A stretch of DNA of 64,000 bases from Euryhalocaulis caribicus. Lineage in GTDB: Bacteria; Pseudomonadota; Alphaproteobacteria; Caulobacterales; Maricaulaceae. Where the stretch lies: contig NZ_ASJA01000001.1 in assembly GCF_000412185.1 (NCBI RefSeq), positions 124,001 through 188,000 on the forward strand, read 5' to 3'. Positions 8,821 through 17,375 of the stretch are shown one piece after another. A model generated the notes under the pieces. It saw only the letters and a list, made by a program, of their open reading frames with translations. It made no database searches and was not told the DNA's origin. Position numbers and translations under genes: made by a program. Within the stretch, counting starts at the first letter, position 1. The number at the start of each line of letters is the position of its first letter.

Positions 8821-9816
8821 CTAACGATTTACCGAAGCCATGCCCTGACTGTTGTATCGGGCGCCTTTCACGCGGTCCGCCAGCTGCCCCAGACGCGTAA
8901 TCTCGTCATCGGAAAGACTGACCTTCTGCGCCGCCAGATTGGTTTCGACATGTTTGAATTTCGTCGTGCCCGGAATGGTCACGATGTCATCGCCGCGGGA
9001 AAGAACCCAGGCCAGCGCGACCTGCGCGGGCAGGACGCCGTGGCTGTCCGCGACCGCCTTGATCTCGTCGACCAGCTTCAGGTTCGCTTCGTAGTTTTCG
9101 GCTTCGAAGCGGGGCTGGGCGAGGGCGCGAAAATCGTCATCCCCCTTCGGTTTCTCCGACTGGTCGTACTTGCCGGTCAGCATGCCGCGTCCCAGCGGCG
9201 AATAGGCGACCAGCCCGACGCCCAGATCGCGCATGGCGGGGAGAATTTCGGATTCCAGGTCACGCGTGAAGATGGAATATTCGGACTGCACCGCCGCGAT
9301 GGGGTGGACCGCATGGGCGCGGCGCAGGGTCTCCGCGGAGCATTCGGACAGGCCCAGAAAGCGCACCTTGCCCTCTTCGACCAGACGCGACATTTCGCCG
9401 ACCGTATCTTCGATCGGAGTGTCCGGATCCATGCGGTGCAGATAGTAGAGGTCGATCGTGTCGACGCCCAGCCGCTTCAGGCTGCCCTCGCTGGCGCGGC
9501 GGACATTTTCCGGCGAGCCGTCGACCCCTTTGGGAAAGCCTGTTTCGGGATCCATGAGCGGCCCGAACTTGGTGGCGAGCGTCACCTTGTTCCGCCAATC
9601 ATCCTTCAGCGCCTTGCCGACCAGTTCTTCATTATCGCCGCTGCCATACATTTCGGCGGTGTCGAGATGATCGACGCCGGCCTCGATAGCCTCACGGATC
9701 AGCTTCGCGCCATCCGCGTGATCCATGCCCGGACCGTAAGCCCATGACATGCCCATGCAGCCAAGGCACACAGGGGTGACGTTCAGATCAGATTTTCCGA
9801 TGGTTCGTTTACTCAT
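8821..9816 (-). CDS. aldo/keto reductase
   Basis: NADPH-dependent carbonyl reductase of 331 residues. The catalytic tetrad is visible as Asp and Tyr in HLDTAEMYGSG, Lys in TLATKFG and His in YYLHRMD. The C-terminal NADP-binding part includes TIPGTTKFKHVETNLAA. The ATG at 9814-9816 has a clear AGGAG site. The preceding 94 bases carry two palindromes matching the one over the start of the neighbouring TetR gene, so expression is probably TetR-controlled and induced by a reactive carbonyl or quinone; the inducer is inferred. Confidence 0.93.
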   Translation of the reverse strand: MSKRTIGKSDLNVTPVCLGCMGMSWAYGPGMDHADGAKLIREAIEAGVDHLDTAEMYGSGDNEELVGKALKDDWRNKVTLATKFGPLMDPETGFPKGVDGSPENVRRASEGSLKRLGVDTIDLYYLHRMDPDTPIEDTVGEMSRLVEEGKVRFLGLSECSAETLRRAHAVHPIAAVQSEYSIFTRDLESEILPAMRDLGVGLVAYSPLGRGMLTGKYDQSEKPKGDDDFRALAQPRFEAENYEANLKLVDEIKAVADSHGVLPAQVALAWVLSRGDDIVTIPGTTKFKHVETNLAAQKVSLSDDEITRLGQLADRVKGARYNSQGMASVNR

Positions 9817-9848
9817 GGGGGACTCCTGAGGTTCGACGGGATAAACTA

Positions 9849-9866
9849 TGAGTGAGTATTCACTCA
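9849..9866. promoter_or_regulatory. TetR-type operator 1 (upstream of aldo/keto reductase)
   Basis: A perfect palindrome TGAGTGA-GTAT-TCACTCA of 18 bp, 32 bases upstream of the aldo/keto reductase start. It shares the arms GTGAG/CTCAC with two further sites nearby. Confidence 0.7.
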
Positions 9867-9872
9867 CAATAA

Positions 9873-9886
9873 TGAGCAAACGCTCA
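9873..9886. promoter_or_regulatory. TetR-type operator 2 (upstream of aldo/keto reductase)
   Basis: Palindrome TGAGC-AAAC-GCTCA, centred 22 bases (about two helix turns) from operator 1. The half-site resembles that at 10476-10491. Confidence 0.6.
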
Positions 9887-9910
9887 CACGTCAAGAATGC
9901 GCGCCTGGTT

Positions 9911-10483
9911 TCAATGTTTGCGCCAGCTGTCCCAGGCGGCCTGGGCGGCGGCGTTCACGTCTTCTTCCGTCCATTTCACGCCTTGCCGCTCCGCTTTCAG
10001 GAGGCCGGTAATGGGGGCGTAGAAGAGGGCGGCCAGCAATTCCGGGCGCATGGGCTTGACCTGCGGCGCGGCGGCCGGGTCTGACAGAAATTCGGTGAGC
10101 GTGGCGTTCATCTGCTCATGCGCCGCGCCGCCCTCCTTCAGAGAGAGGGAGGATTCGGCGAAACGGGCGCCGAAGACGCAGGCTTCGGGATCGGCGCTGA
10201 GAGCGCAATAAACGGCCAGCCACAGGGACTTGAAGCGGGCTTCCGGGCTGTCGGACGTGTCATAGGCGGCAAGAGCGCTTTCAAAGACCTCCCGCTTGTA
10301 CTGGCGGTATGCCTCGATCAGCAGGTCATCCTTGCCTTTGAAATGCCGGTAGAGCGTGCCTTCGGCAAACCCGGCCCGCGCGGCGATGGCCGCGGTGGTG
10401 GTGGCGGAGAAACCGTCCTCCGCCACGATTTCCAGCGCGGCGCGCATCAGTTTTTCACGGGTCGTATGAAGGCGCGTGAGCAT
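9911..10483 (-). CDS. TetR/AcrR family transcriptional repressor
   Basis: Repressor of 190 residues. The N-terminal helix-turn-helix (about residues 8-55) contains ATTTAAIAARAGFAEGTLYRHFKGKDDLL; the rest is the ligand-binding helical domain. The start codon lies inside a palindrome identical in style to the two in front of the aldo/keto reductase, which suggests autorepression. No Shine-Dalgarno site is visible, so a leaderless or very short-leader transcript is possible. The gene ends 94 bases before the reductase start, in the same direction. Confidence 0.92.
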   Translation of the reverse strand: MLTRLHTTREKLMRAALEIVAEDGFSATTTAAIAARAGFAEGTLYRHFKGKDDLLIEAYRQYKREVFESALAAYDTSDSPEARFKSLWLAVYCALSADPEACVFGARFAESSLSLKEGGAAHEQMNATLTEFLSDPAAAPQVKPMRPELLAALFYAPITGLLKAERQGVKWTEEDVNAAAQAAWDSWRKH

Positions 10484-10491
10484 ACGCTCAC
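10476..10491. promoter_or_regulatory. TetR-type operator 3 (over the TetR start codon)
   Basis: A perfect palindrome GTGAGC-ATAC-GCTCAC overlapping the ATG at 10481-10483. It has the same GTGAGC arms as operator 2. Confidence 0.7.
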
Positions 10492-10529
10492 AATGCCGGG
10501 CGCGCGCCGCGCCGTCCAGTGGGGGCGGC

Positions 10530-11498
10530 TTACTCCGCCGCTTCGGCGGTGGTGACGCGCAGCGTGTGGATGAATTTCTCCGCTTCCAGCGCCGCCATGC
10601 AGCCCATGCCGGCGGCCGTCACGGCCTGGCGATAGGTTTCGTCCGTCACGTCGCCCGCGGCGAAAACGCCGGCGATATCGGTGGCCGTCGAGTCCGGCGC
10701 AGTGATGATGTAGCCGTTATCCTTCATCGCCACCTTGCCGGTGAAAAGCTCCGTCGCCGGGGCGTGGCCGATGGCGATGAAGACGCCGTCCGCCGCGTGG
10801 TCGGTGATGTCGCCGGTCTTCACGTTCTTGATGCGCACGCCGGTGACGCCGCGCGGATCCTCGTCGCCGGTGACTTCCTCCAGCGCGCTGTCCCACATCA
10901 CCTCGACCTTCTCGTGGTCGAACAGGCGATCCTGCAGGATCTTCTCGGCGCGCAGGGAGTCGCGGCGATGGACCAGCGTCACCTTGGAGGCAAAATTGGT
11001 CAGGAACAGCGCTTCCTCGACGGCGGTGTTGCCGCCGCCGACCACGAAGACTTCCTTGCCGCGATAGAAAAACCCGTCGCAGGTGGCGCAGGCGGAGACG
11101 CCAAAGCCCTGGAAGTGTTCCTCTGACGGCAGGCCCAGCCATTTCGCCTGGGCGCCGGTGGCGATGATGACGGAATCGGCGGTCCATTCCTGTCCGCTAT
11201 CAGTCTTTGCGCGGAACGGATGGCTGTGAAGGTCCACCTCGGTCACGGTGTCATTGACCATTTCGGTGCCGACATGTTCGGCCTGTTCGCGCATCTGCTC
11301 CATCAGCCAGGGGCCCTGGATGACGTCGGCGAAGCCGGGATAGTTCTCCACGTCCGTGGTGATGGTCAGCTGTCCGCCGGGCTGCAGGCCGGTGATGATG
11401 ACCGGGTCCAGCATGGCGCGCGCCGCATAGATGGCGGCGGTGTAGCCGGCGGCGCCGGAGCCGATGATGAGAACTTTCGCGTGTCGTGCGTCGGACAT
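10530..11498 (-). CDS. trxB: thioredoxin reductase (NADPH)
   Basis: FAD flavoprotein of 322 residues that reduces thioredoxin with NADPH. An N-terminal FAD motif (GSGAAGYTAAIYAAR), the redox-active CATC (Cys137 and Cys140), the NADPH motif GGGNTAVEEA and the C-terminal FAD motif GVFAAGDVTD are all present. I chose the ATG at 11496-11498; an upstream in-frame ATG adds 22 residues without family sequence. The gene follows 46 bases upstream of the TetR gene on the same strand. Confidence 0.96.
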   Translation of the reverse strand: MSDARHAKVLIIGSGAAGYTAAIYAARAMLDPVIITGLQPGGQLTITTDVENYPGFADVIQGPWLMEQMREQAEHVGTEMVNDTVTEVDLHSHPFRAKTDSGQEWTADSVIIATGAQAKWLGLPSEEHFQGFGVSACATCDGFFYRGKEVFVVGGGNTAVEEALFLTNFASKVTLVHRRDSLRAEKILQDRLFDHEKVEVMWDSALEEVTGDEDPRGVTGVRIKNVKTGDITDHAADGVFIAIGHAPATELFTGKVAMKDNGYIITAPDSTATDIAGVFAAGDVTDETYRQAVTAAGMGCMAALEAEKFIHTLRVTTAEAAE

Positions 11499-11599
11499 GG
11501 TTGTAGCGAATCCGTTGTCAGAAAACCGTTCGTCCTGACTTAAAGACTGTTGCCCGCGGTTCAAGCCTTCGCGGCGGCGGGGTCACTCAGCCGTGAAGC

Positions 11600-13498
11600 T
11601 TAGTGATAGCTGCCGCCGGACGGGGTGATGATCAGGTCCTTGAGAAGGCTGGACAGCCGCGTGGTGTCCGGGCCGCCCTCCATCAGGCCTTCCAGGCGGT
11701 CGATCACGGCGTCGTCCACGCGCGGGGCGGAGCCGTTTTCGGACACGCAGATAATGCCTTCGACGCCGGACGGCTCGACCATTTCGCTGGGGGCGTAGAG
11801 CGCCTCGCGCAGGCGTTCGCCTTCGCGCAGGCCGGAGATTTTCAGTTCGATATCGCGCCCCGGCTCCATGCCGTGCAGGCGGATCAGCTGGTTGGCGAGG
11901 TCGATGATGCGGATCGGCTTGCCCATTTCCAGCACGAAGATGCCGTCCGCCGCCTCGCGCGCCGCATTGAGCGTCGCCGATTGCAGGACCAGCTGGACCG
12001 CCTCATGAATGGTCATGAAATAGCGTTCCATCTCCGGGTGGGTGACGGTGACCGGCCCGCCCATCTCTATCTGGCGGTTGAAGTGGGGCACGACCGAGCC
12101 GGTGGAGCCCAGAACATTGCCGAAGCGCACGGTGGTGAAACAAGTCTTCCGCGCCATTGAGGAGCCGGCCAGGTGCTTCACATATAGCTCTGCCAGACGC
12201 TTGGTGGAGCCCAGCACGCTTTCGGGCTGAACCGCCTTGTCGGTGGAGATCAGCACCATGTGTTCGGCGCCGACCGATATGGAGGCCTGCGCCACGTTGC
12301 GGGTGCCGAACAGATTGGTGCGCACGCCCTCCAGCGGGTGGCGCTCAACGATGGGGACGTGTTTCAGGGCGGCGGCGTGGAACACGATGTCTGGCTGGAT
12401 GGCCGCGAACTGGTCATGCAGATAGCCGAGATCGCGGATGTCGCAGAGCACGTCCAGGCTGTCGATGCCGGGATAATCCTCGCGGATCGACTGCAGGATG
12501 TTGTGCAGCGCGTATTCGGAATGATCCAGCAGCACCAGCTGGCCGCAGCCGAGCGCGGCGACCTGGCGGCAGATTTCCGCGCCGATGGAGCCGCCGGCGC
12601 CGGTGACCAGCACCCGCTTGCCCTTCACCAGATCGCGCACGGAGTCGAAATCGATGGAGACGGGCTGGCGCACCAGCAGGTCTTCCAGGGCGACTTCCTT
12701 GACCCGCACGCGCTGGGTCTCGTTGATCGACTCGATCTCCGGCAGGCGGGCGAGGGTGAGTTTCAACTGGCTGGCGGTCTTCAGCAGGCCGCGGACCTCG
12801 TCAGTGTCACGAACCATGCTGGAAATGACCAGCATGCTGGGGCGCTCGCCCCGGCGGTCCAGCGATTTGATGGCGGATTCCAGATCATCGGAAGAGCCGA
12901 CAACCTCGATCCCGTGAATGCGCTGGCCCAGATGGCGGTAATCGTGCGTCGCCAGACCGACGACGCGGCGATTGCCGCGCGGGCCATAGCGCATCTGGCG
13001 CAGGAAAGGCTCGGCCTCGGCCACGCTGGCCATGATCAGCATCCGGTCGCGGGGATCGTCCTCGTCGCGCCGCAGATGGGAGAAGGAGAAGCTGTCCTGC
13101 CGCATCAACCGGGAGACCAGCCGCGCGCCGATAGACACGATCATGTAGAGCGCGCAGGCCAGCAGCGTCATGCGGTAGGGGAAATCCGAAAGCGCCGCCG
13201 CGAAAAAGGCGACCAGCGCCAGGCAGCTGAGGATCACCGACAGGAACACCTGTCCGAAATCGACGATGGAAATAAACCGCCAGACGATGCGGTGCGTCTG
13301 CAGCAGCAGCGCAAAGACAGCGGAGACGGCGGCGAAGAAGATCAGGTCGAAGGGATAGATATTCTCGACGGTCGCGCCGAGGCCCAGAACAAGATCAGGC
13401 TGGATAAGGGCGTGAGCGACAAACAAGGCGCCAAAGGCCGCCAGAGATTCGAAGCCAATCTTCAAATGGCGGCGTGCGCCGATCAATTTGTCTATCAT
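11600..13498 (-). CDS. membrane-bound nucleoside-diphosphate-sugar epimerase/dehydratase (CapD/WbpM/PglF family)
   Basis: Protein of 632 residues. About four membrane helices lie in residues 12-135, then a CoA-binding-like Rossmann region, then the SDR catalytic domain with VTGAGGSIGAEICRQ and the signature LISTDKAVQPESVLGSTKR. Members convert UDP-GlcNAc or UDP-GalNAc to 4-keto-6-deoxy sugars that start surface polysaccharides. Beside it, divergently, sit a UDP-xylose synthase-type gene and a phosphoglycosyl transferase, supporting a role in the first steps of a capsule, holdfast or O-glycan. Confidence 0.9.
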   Translation of the reverse strand: MIDKLIGARRHLKIGFESLAAFGALFVAHALIQPDLVLGLGATVENIYPFDLIFFAAVSAVFALLLQTHRIVWRFISIVDFGQVFLSVILSCLALVAFFAAALSDFPYRMTLLACALYMIVSIGARLVSRLMRQDSFSFSHLRRDEDDPRDRMLIMASVAEAEPFLRQMRYGPRGNRRVVGLATHDYRHLGQRIHGIEVVGSSDDLESAIKSLDRRGERPSMLVISSMVRDTDEVRGLLKTASQLKLTLARLPEIESINETQRVRVKEVALEDLLVRQPVSIDFDSVRDLVKGKRVLVTGAGGSIGAEICRQVAALGCGQLVLLDHSEYALHNILQSIREDYPGIDSLDVLCDIRDLGYLHDQFAAIQPDIVFHAAALKHVPIVERHPLEGVRTNLFGTRNVAQASISVGAEHMVLISTDKAVQPESVLGSTKRLAELYVKHLAGSSMARKTCFTTVRFGNVLGSTGSVVPHFNRQIEMGGPVTVTHPEMERYFMTIHEAVQLVLQSATLNAAREAADGIFVLEMGKPIRIIDLANQLIRLHGMEPGRDIELKISGLREGERLREALYAPSEMVEPSGVEGIICVSENGSAPRVDDAVIDRLEGLMEGGPDTTRLSSLLKDLIITPSGGSYH

Positions 13499-13716
13499 GC
13501 TCCGATCGCCCCCACGACAGATGCCCCGCGCTTATAAAAGCGCAAGCGGGGCCAGGGTTCAAACCAAATCACTAAAAACATCAAGCGCTTTCAGAGGCGT
13601 GCTCGCTCTGCTTTAACACCCCGGTTGAGGGTTTTGAGCTGGATTCGGCGTTCGCGGCGACTGGCCTATACCCGCAAATAAGAAGATTCAACAACATAGA
13701 GGCGTAGCCACGCACC

Positions 13717-14685
13717 ATGGATCGGTCATTTCACACGCGGCGGCGCGTTCTGGTTACAGGCGGAGCGGGCTTTCTGGGATCGCATCTGTGCGAGCGGCTG
13801 CTGGAGGCCGGGGCGGAGGTGATCTGCGCCGATAATTTCTTCACCGGCGCGCGCGCTAATATCGAGCACCTTCTGGACAATCCGCGCTTCGAGCTGATGC
13901 GCCACGACGTGACGTTTCCGCTCTATGTGGAGGTGGACGAGATTTTCAATCTGGCCTGCCCGGCCTCGCCCGTTCACTACCAGCACGACCCTGTCCAGAC
14001 GACGAAGACCAGCGTGCACGGCGCCATCAACATGCTGGGGCTGGCCAAGCGGACCAACGCGAAAATCCTCCAGGCCTCGACCAGCGAGGTCTATGGCGAT
14101 CCGGAAGTGCATCCCCAGACCGAGGATTACTGGGGCCATGTGAACCCGATCGGGATCCGGTCCTGCTATGACGAGGGCAAGCGCTGCGCGGAGACGCTGT
14201 TCTTCGACTATCGCCGTCAGCACGGCCTGCCGATCAAGGTGGCGCGGATATTCAACACTTACGGGCCGCGCATGCACCCCAATGACGGACGGGTGGTCTC
14301 CAATTTCATCGTGCAGGCGCTGAACGACGCGCCGATCACCTTGTTTGGCGACGGGGAGCAGACGCGCTCCTTCTGCTATGTCGACGACCTGATCGCGGGC
14401 CTGACGGGCCTGATGGAGACGGACGAAGCCGTGACCGGCCCGTTCAATCTGGGCAATCCGCATGAAGTGTCCGTGCGAACGCTGGCCGAACAGATTATCG
14501 AGATGACCGGATCGAAGTCGCAGCTGGAGCACCGGCCGATGCCGGAGGACGATCCGCGCCAGCGCCGTCCCGATATTTCACAGGCCGAAAGCGTTCTGGG
14601 CTGGCGTCCCTCGGTGGAGCTGCGCGAAGGGCTGGTTCAGACCATCGCCTATTTCGACGCGCTGCTGAGCGGTCAGGCGCGCTAG
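13717..14685 (+). CDS. NAD-dependent SDR epimerase, UDP-glucuronate decarboxylase type
   Basis: SDR enzyme of 322 residues with the NAD motif [10 protein letters not shown], catalytic serine/threonine in [10 protein letters not shown] and the YxxxK pair in YDEGKRCAE. The YDEGKR signature and [22 protein letters not shown] are characteristic of UDP-glucuronate decarboxylase (UDP-xylose synthase, Uxs). It is the first gene of a plus-strand pair with the sugar transferase that begins 11 bases after its stop. The 218-base divergent spacer upstream is AT-richer than the genes and must hold both promoters. Confidence 0.88.
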   Translation: MDRSFHTRRRVLVTGGAGFLGSHLCERLLEAGAEVICADNFFTGARANIEHLLDNPRFELMRHDVTFPLYVEVDEIFNLACPASPVHYQHDPVQTTKTSVHGAINMLGLAKRTNAKILQASTSEVYGDPEVHPQTEDYWGHVNPIGIRSCYDEGKRCAETLFFDYRRQHGLPIKVARIFNTYGPRMHPNDGRVVSNFIVQALNDAPITLFGDGEQTRSFCYVDDLIAGLTGLMETDEAVTGPFNLGNPHEVSVRTLAEQIIEMTGSKSQLEHRPMPEDDPRQRRPDISQAESVLGWRPSVELREGLVQTIAYFDALLSGQAR

Positions 14686-14696
14686 CGGCGCGGCCC

Positions 14697-15257
14697 ATGA
14701 AACGCGCTTTCGATATCGCCGCGGCGGCCTGCGCCCTGATCGTGCTGGCGCCGGTTCTGGCGGTGATTGCCGTGATCGTGCGGCTGGAAACGCCGGGGCC
14801 GGCCATTCACTGGTCGCGCCGGGCGGGACGGAACGGCGCGCTGTTCGCCATGCCGAAATTCCGCACCATGCGGATCGACACGCCGGACGTCGCCACGCAT
14901 TTGCTGGAGAACCCGGCGCAATGGGTGACGCCGGCGGGGCGGGTGCTGCGCAAGACCAGCCTGGATGAATTGCCCCAGCTCTGGCCGATCCTGATCGGCG
15001 CGATGAGCTTCGTGGGGCCGCGCCCGGCCCTTCATAACCAGCAGGACCTGATTGCCTTGCGCGCGGAGGCGGGCGTGGACCGGCTGCGCCCCGGCCTGAC
15101 CGGCTGGGCACAGGTAAAGGGGCGCGACGGGTTATCGATTGAGGAAAAAGTGGCGCTGGACCGGGATTATCTGGCCCGGCGCAGCTTCGTCTTCGATATG
15201 AAAATATTGCTGATGACCGCCGCGGCCGTTTTCCGGTCCGACGGCGTCGCGCACTAG
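14697..15257 (+). CDS. polyprenyl-phosphate phosphoglycosyl transferase (bacterial sugar transferase)
   Basis: Monotopic phosphoglycosyl transferase of 186 residues, PglC-like in size. An N-terminal re-entrant helix (residues 5-28) is followed by PKFRTMR, the catalytic Asp-Glu in LDELPQLW, and MSFVGPRPALHNQ. It transfers a sugar phosphate to undecaprenyl phosphate and so starts a glycan repeat unit at the inner membrane. It probably uses the sugar made by the neighbouring dehydratase or decarboxylase. Its stop shares CTAG with the convergent nitroreductase stop. Confidence 0.92.
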   Translation: MKRAFDIAAAACALIVLAPVLAVIAVIVRLETPGPAIHWSRRAGRNGALFAMPKFRTMRIDTPDVATHLLENPAQWVTPAGRVLRKTSLDELPQLWPILIGAMSFVGPRPALHNQQDLIALRAEAGVDRLRPGLTGWAQVKGRDGLSIEEKVALDRDYLARRSFVFDMKILLMTAAAVFRSDGVAH

Positions 15258-15883
15258 GCTCGGAATTCGGTGATCAGGGCGTCGAGGTCCGGGCGGGGAC
15301 GCTCAAGCGGTGTTTCGGTGGCCGTGCCCATATAGACGAAACCGGCGATGCGTTCGTCCTGCGTCAGGCCCAGCGCGTCCAGAACGCGGCGGTCGAAGGC
15401 GTACCATTCGGTCAGCCATTGCGCGGCGAAGCCGCTTGCCGACGCCGCGATGATCATGTTCTGGCAGACCGCGCCGGAACACAGAACCTGCTCCCATTCC
15501 GGGGTCTTGCCGTCATCCTTTACAGAGGAAACGACCGCGACCACGACCGGGGCGCGGGTGAAGCGCGCGCCTTCGAAATCGATACGTTCCTGCGGGAAAT
15601 CGGGATGGTCGGCGCGGCTGGCCCCGGCCAGCGCCTCGCCGGCTTTCGCGCGGGCCTCGCCCTGCAGGACGATGAAGCGGAACGGCGCCAGTTTGCGGTG
15701 GTCGGGCACGCGGGCGGCGGCGGTGAGGATCGTGCGCAGCTGGCCGGCGTCCGGTCCCGGCTCGCTCATTGACCCGGCGACGGTCGAGCGGCGGGTCAGC
15801 AACAGCTCCAGCGTCTCGTCGGAAGCGCGGCAGGGGGCCAGTTCCTGGCCCTGTTCAGGCGTCGCTACGGCGGTGTTCGGCAT
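15254..15883 (-). CDS. nitroreductase family protein
   Basis: FMN-dependent oxidoreductase fold of 209 residues. The N-terminal RRSTVAGSM holds the FMN phosphate-binding arginine and serine; CSGAVCQNMIIAASASGFAAQW and GFVYMGTATETPLERPRP are further family blocks. The substrate is unknown; YdjA-like members of this size have narrow active sites. The ATG at 15881-15883 has GAGGAG ten bases upstream; the frame stays open upstream but that part is antisense to the next gene. Confidence 0.9.
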   Translation of the reverse strand: MPNTAVATPEQGQELAPCRASDETLELLLTRRSTVAGSMSEPGPDAGQLRTILTAAARVPDHRKLAPFRFIVLQGEARAKAGEALAGASRADHPDFPQERIDFEGARFTRAPVVVAVVSSVKDDGKTPEWEQVLCSGAVCQNMIIAASASGFAAQWLTEWYAFDRRVLDALGLTQDERIAGFVYMGTATETPLERPRPDLDALITEFRA

Positions 15884-15971
15884 GCCCTCTTTTCTCCTCG
15901 AATTGCGTTGCGTGATGCAAATGGCTCGCAACAAGGAGAAAATAAAGGGGCGGCGGGCGGTTTGTCTGCGT

Positions 15972-17375
15972 CTAGTACACCGGGATGCGGCAATCATAGG
16001 CCGCGCCGCGGGTCGTCCAGATATTGTCGGAGCCGTAGGGCGCGGCGTAGGAGCGGTCCTGATTGCGCGCCCAGCCGGCCAGTTCGCCTTCGCTCCATAA
16101 CAGGGCCGGACGGCGGCCATTATAGGTGATGCGGGCGCTGGATGAGAATTCGCACCGGCCGGACGGCGGCGCGCCGACATAAAGGCCCGCCACCCGGTTA
16201 TTGGTGATCACATAGCTGGAGGCGCGGATATCGCCGGGATAGCTGGAGCGCAGCAGCAGGCCGACATCATTGAGCTGCAGCGTGCTGTCCAGCAGCACCA
16301 CCCCGGGGGAGGCGGCGAAGCGGTCGCCGGTCTGTGCGATGTCCAGACCGACGCCGTTGCGCTGAAACAGCGTTTCCTCGACCACCGTATTGGACTTGGC
16401 GCGCAGGCCGACCGGGAAGCCGGCGATCTCGCTTTCCTTCACGCTGGCGTCGCCGCCCGCGACGCAGACGCCATATCCGCCCCAGTCGCAGGGCGAGCGT
16501 TCAATAATTTCTGACGGGCGGACGGGCAGGGTCTCCGGATAGGCGTAGCCCGTCTCCGCCGGACCGACCAGCACGGCGCCGGAAACTTCCAGATCGCCTT
16601 CGATCAGGCGCACACCGCCGCCATGAGAGGTGCGCAGATCCATCTCCACATTTTCCAGTCGCACGAAGCCCTGACGGATTTCGATGCACGGGCTGGTCGA
16701 GGTTCCGGGCGCGCTCTCGGACGAGGGCGTAATCAATCCGCCGGAAACAAAACCCGACGGGCCGCCGGCCAGAACCGGCTGCACAGGCTGCCCCCGGGGC
16801 CTTTCGGCGCCGCCGCGCGGGGCAAAACGGACATTGGAGATGAACAGCGCCGGGGCATTGGTGCGGGTCGGCGGATTGAAGGCCAGACACGCCGCGCCGC
16901 GCGGCTGGATAATGATGGAGCCGTAGGGGCCCAGACCCTCAATGGTCAGTGATTTGTCGATATCCAGAGGCTGGTCGAGATAATATGTACCCGGCTTGAC
17001 CACGATGCGCCCGCCATCAATGGCGTAGGCGATGGCGGCCTGAAGATCGCCGAACGCGCCGATGCTCTGGGTTCCGCCGGGTTCGACCAGAACATGGTTG
17101 GGGTCGGAGATCACGACCGGGGCGGGCGGCGGCCGGTGACCATGGCCGTGCGGCTTTTTCCGGCGCGGCTCGCCATAGCCGTAGCGGTCGCGGTCCAGCG
17201 CCGCGTCATAGGCGCAATGCTCGTAATATTTGCCGTAGCGATGCTCGCCCGTGCACTTGGCGTCCGGCACGGCGTAATAGTCCAGCCGGTCCTGCGCGGC
17301 GGCGGGAGCGGGCGCGGCGGCGAGCGCGGCCAGAGCGGCCAGCGGCGCGGCAAGGGCGAAGATTGGGCGGGTCAT
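15972..17375 (-). CDS. secreted right-handed beta-helix protein
   Basis: A 467-residue protein with a signal peptide (about residues 1-27). A His/Pro-rich segment (KKPHGHGHRPPPAP) follows, then a pectin-lyase-like start (GAFGDLQAAIAYAIDGGRIVVKPGTYYL) and a beta-helix with repeated short strands such as LFQRNGVGLDIAQT and VITNNRVAGLYVG. Catalytic function cannot be assigned. Its ATG overlaps the stop of the upstream Sel1/peptidoglycan-binding gene (ATGA), so both are made together. Binding or trimming of an envelope polysaccharide is a reasonable guess given the polysaccharide genes nearby. Confidence 0.75.
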   Translation of the reverse strand: MTRPIFALAAPLAALAALAAAPAPAAAQDRLDYYAVPDAKCTGEHRYGKYYEHCAYDAALDRDRYGYGEPRRKKPHGHGHRPPPAPVVISDPNHVLVEPGGTQSIGAFGDLQAAIAYAIDGGRIVVKPGTYYLDQPLDIDKSLTIEGLGPYGSIIIQPRGAACLAFNPPTRTNAPALFISNVRFAPRGGAERPRGQPVQPVLAGGPSGFVSGGLITPSSESAPGTSTSPCIEIRQGFVRLENVEMDLRTSHGGGVRLIEGDLEVSGAVLVGPAETGYAYPETLPVRPSEIIERSPCDWGGYGVCVAGGDASVKESEIAGFPVGLRAKSNTVVEETLFQRNGVGLDIAQTGDRFAASPGVVLLDSTLQLNDVGLLLRSSYPGDIRASSYVITNNRVAGLYVGAPPSGRCEFSSSARITYNGRRPALLWSEGELAGWARNQDRSYAAPYGSDNIWTTRGAAYDCRIPVY

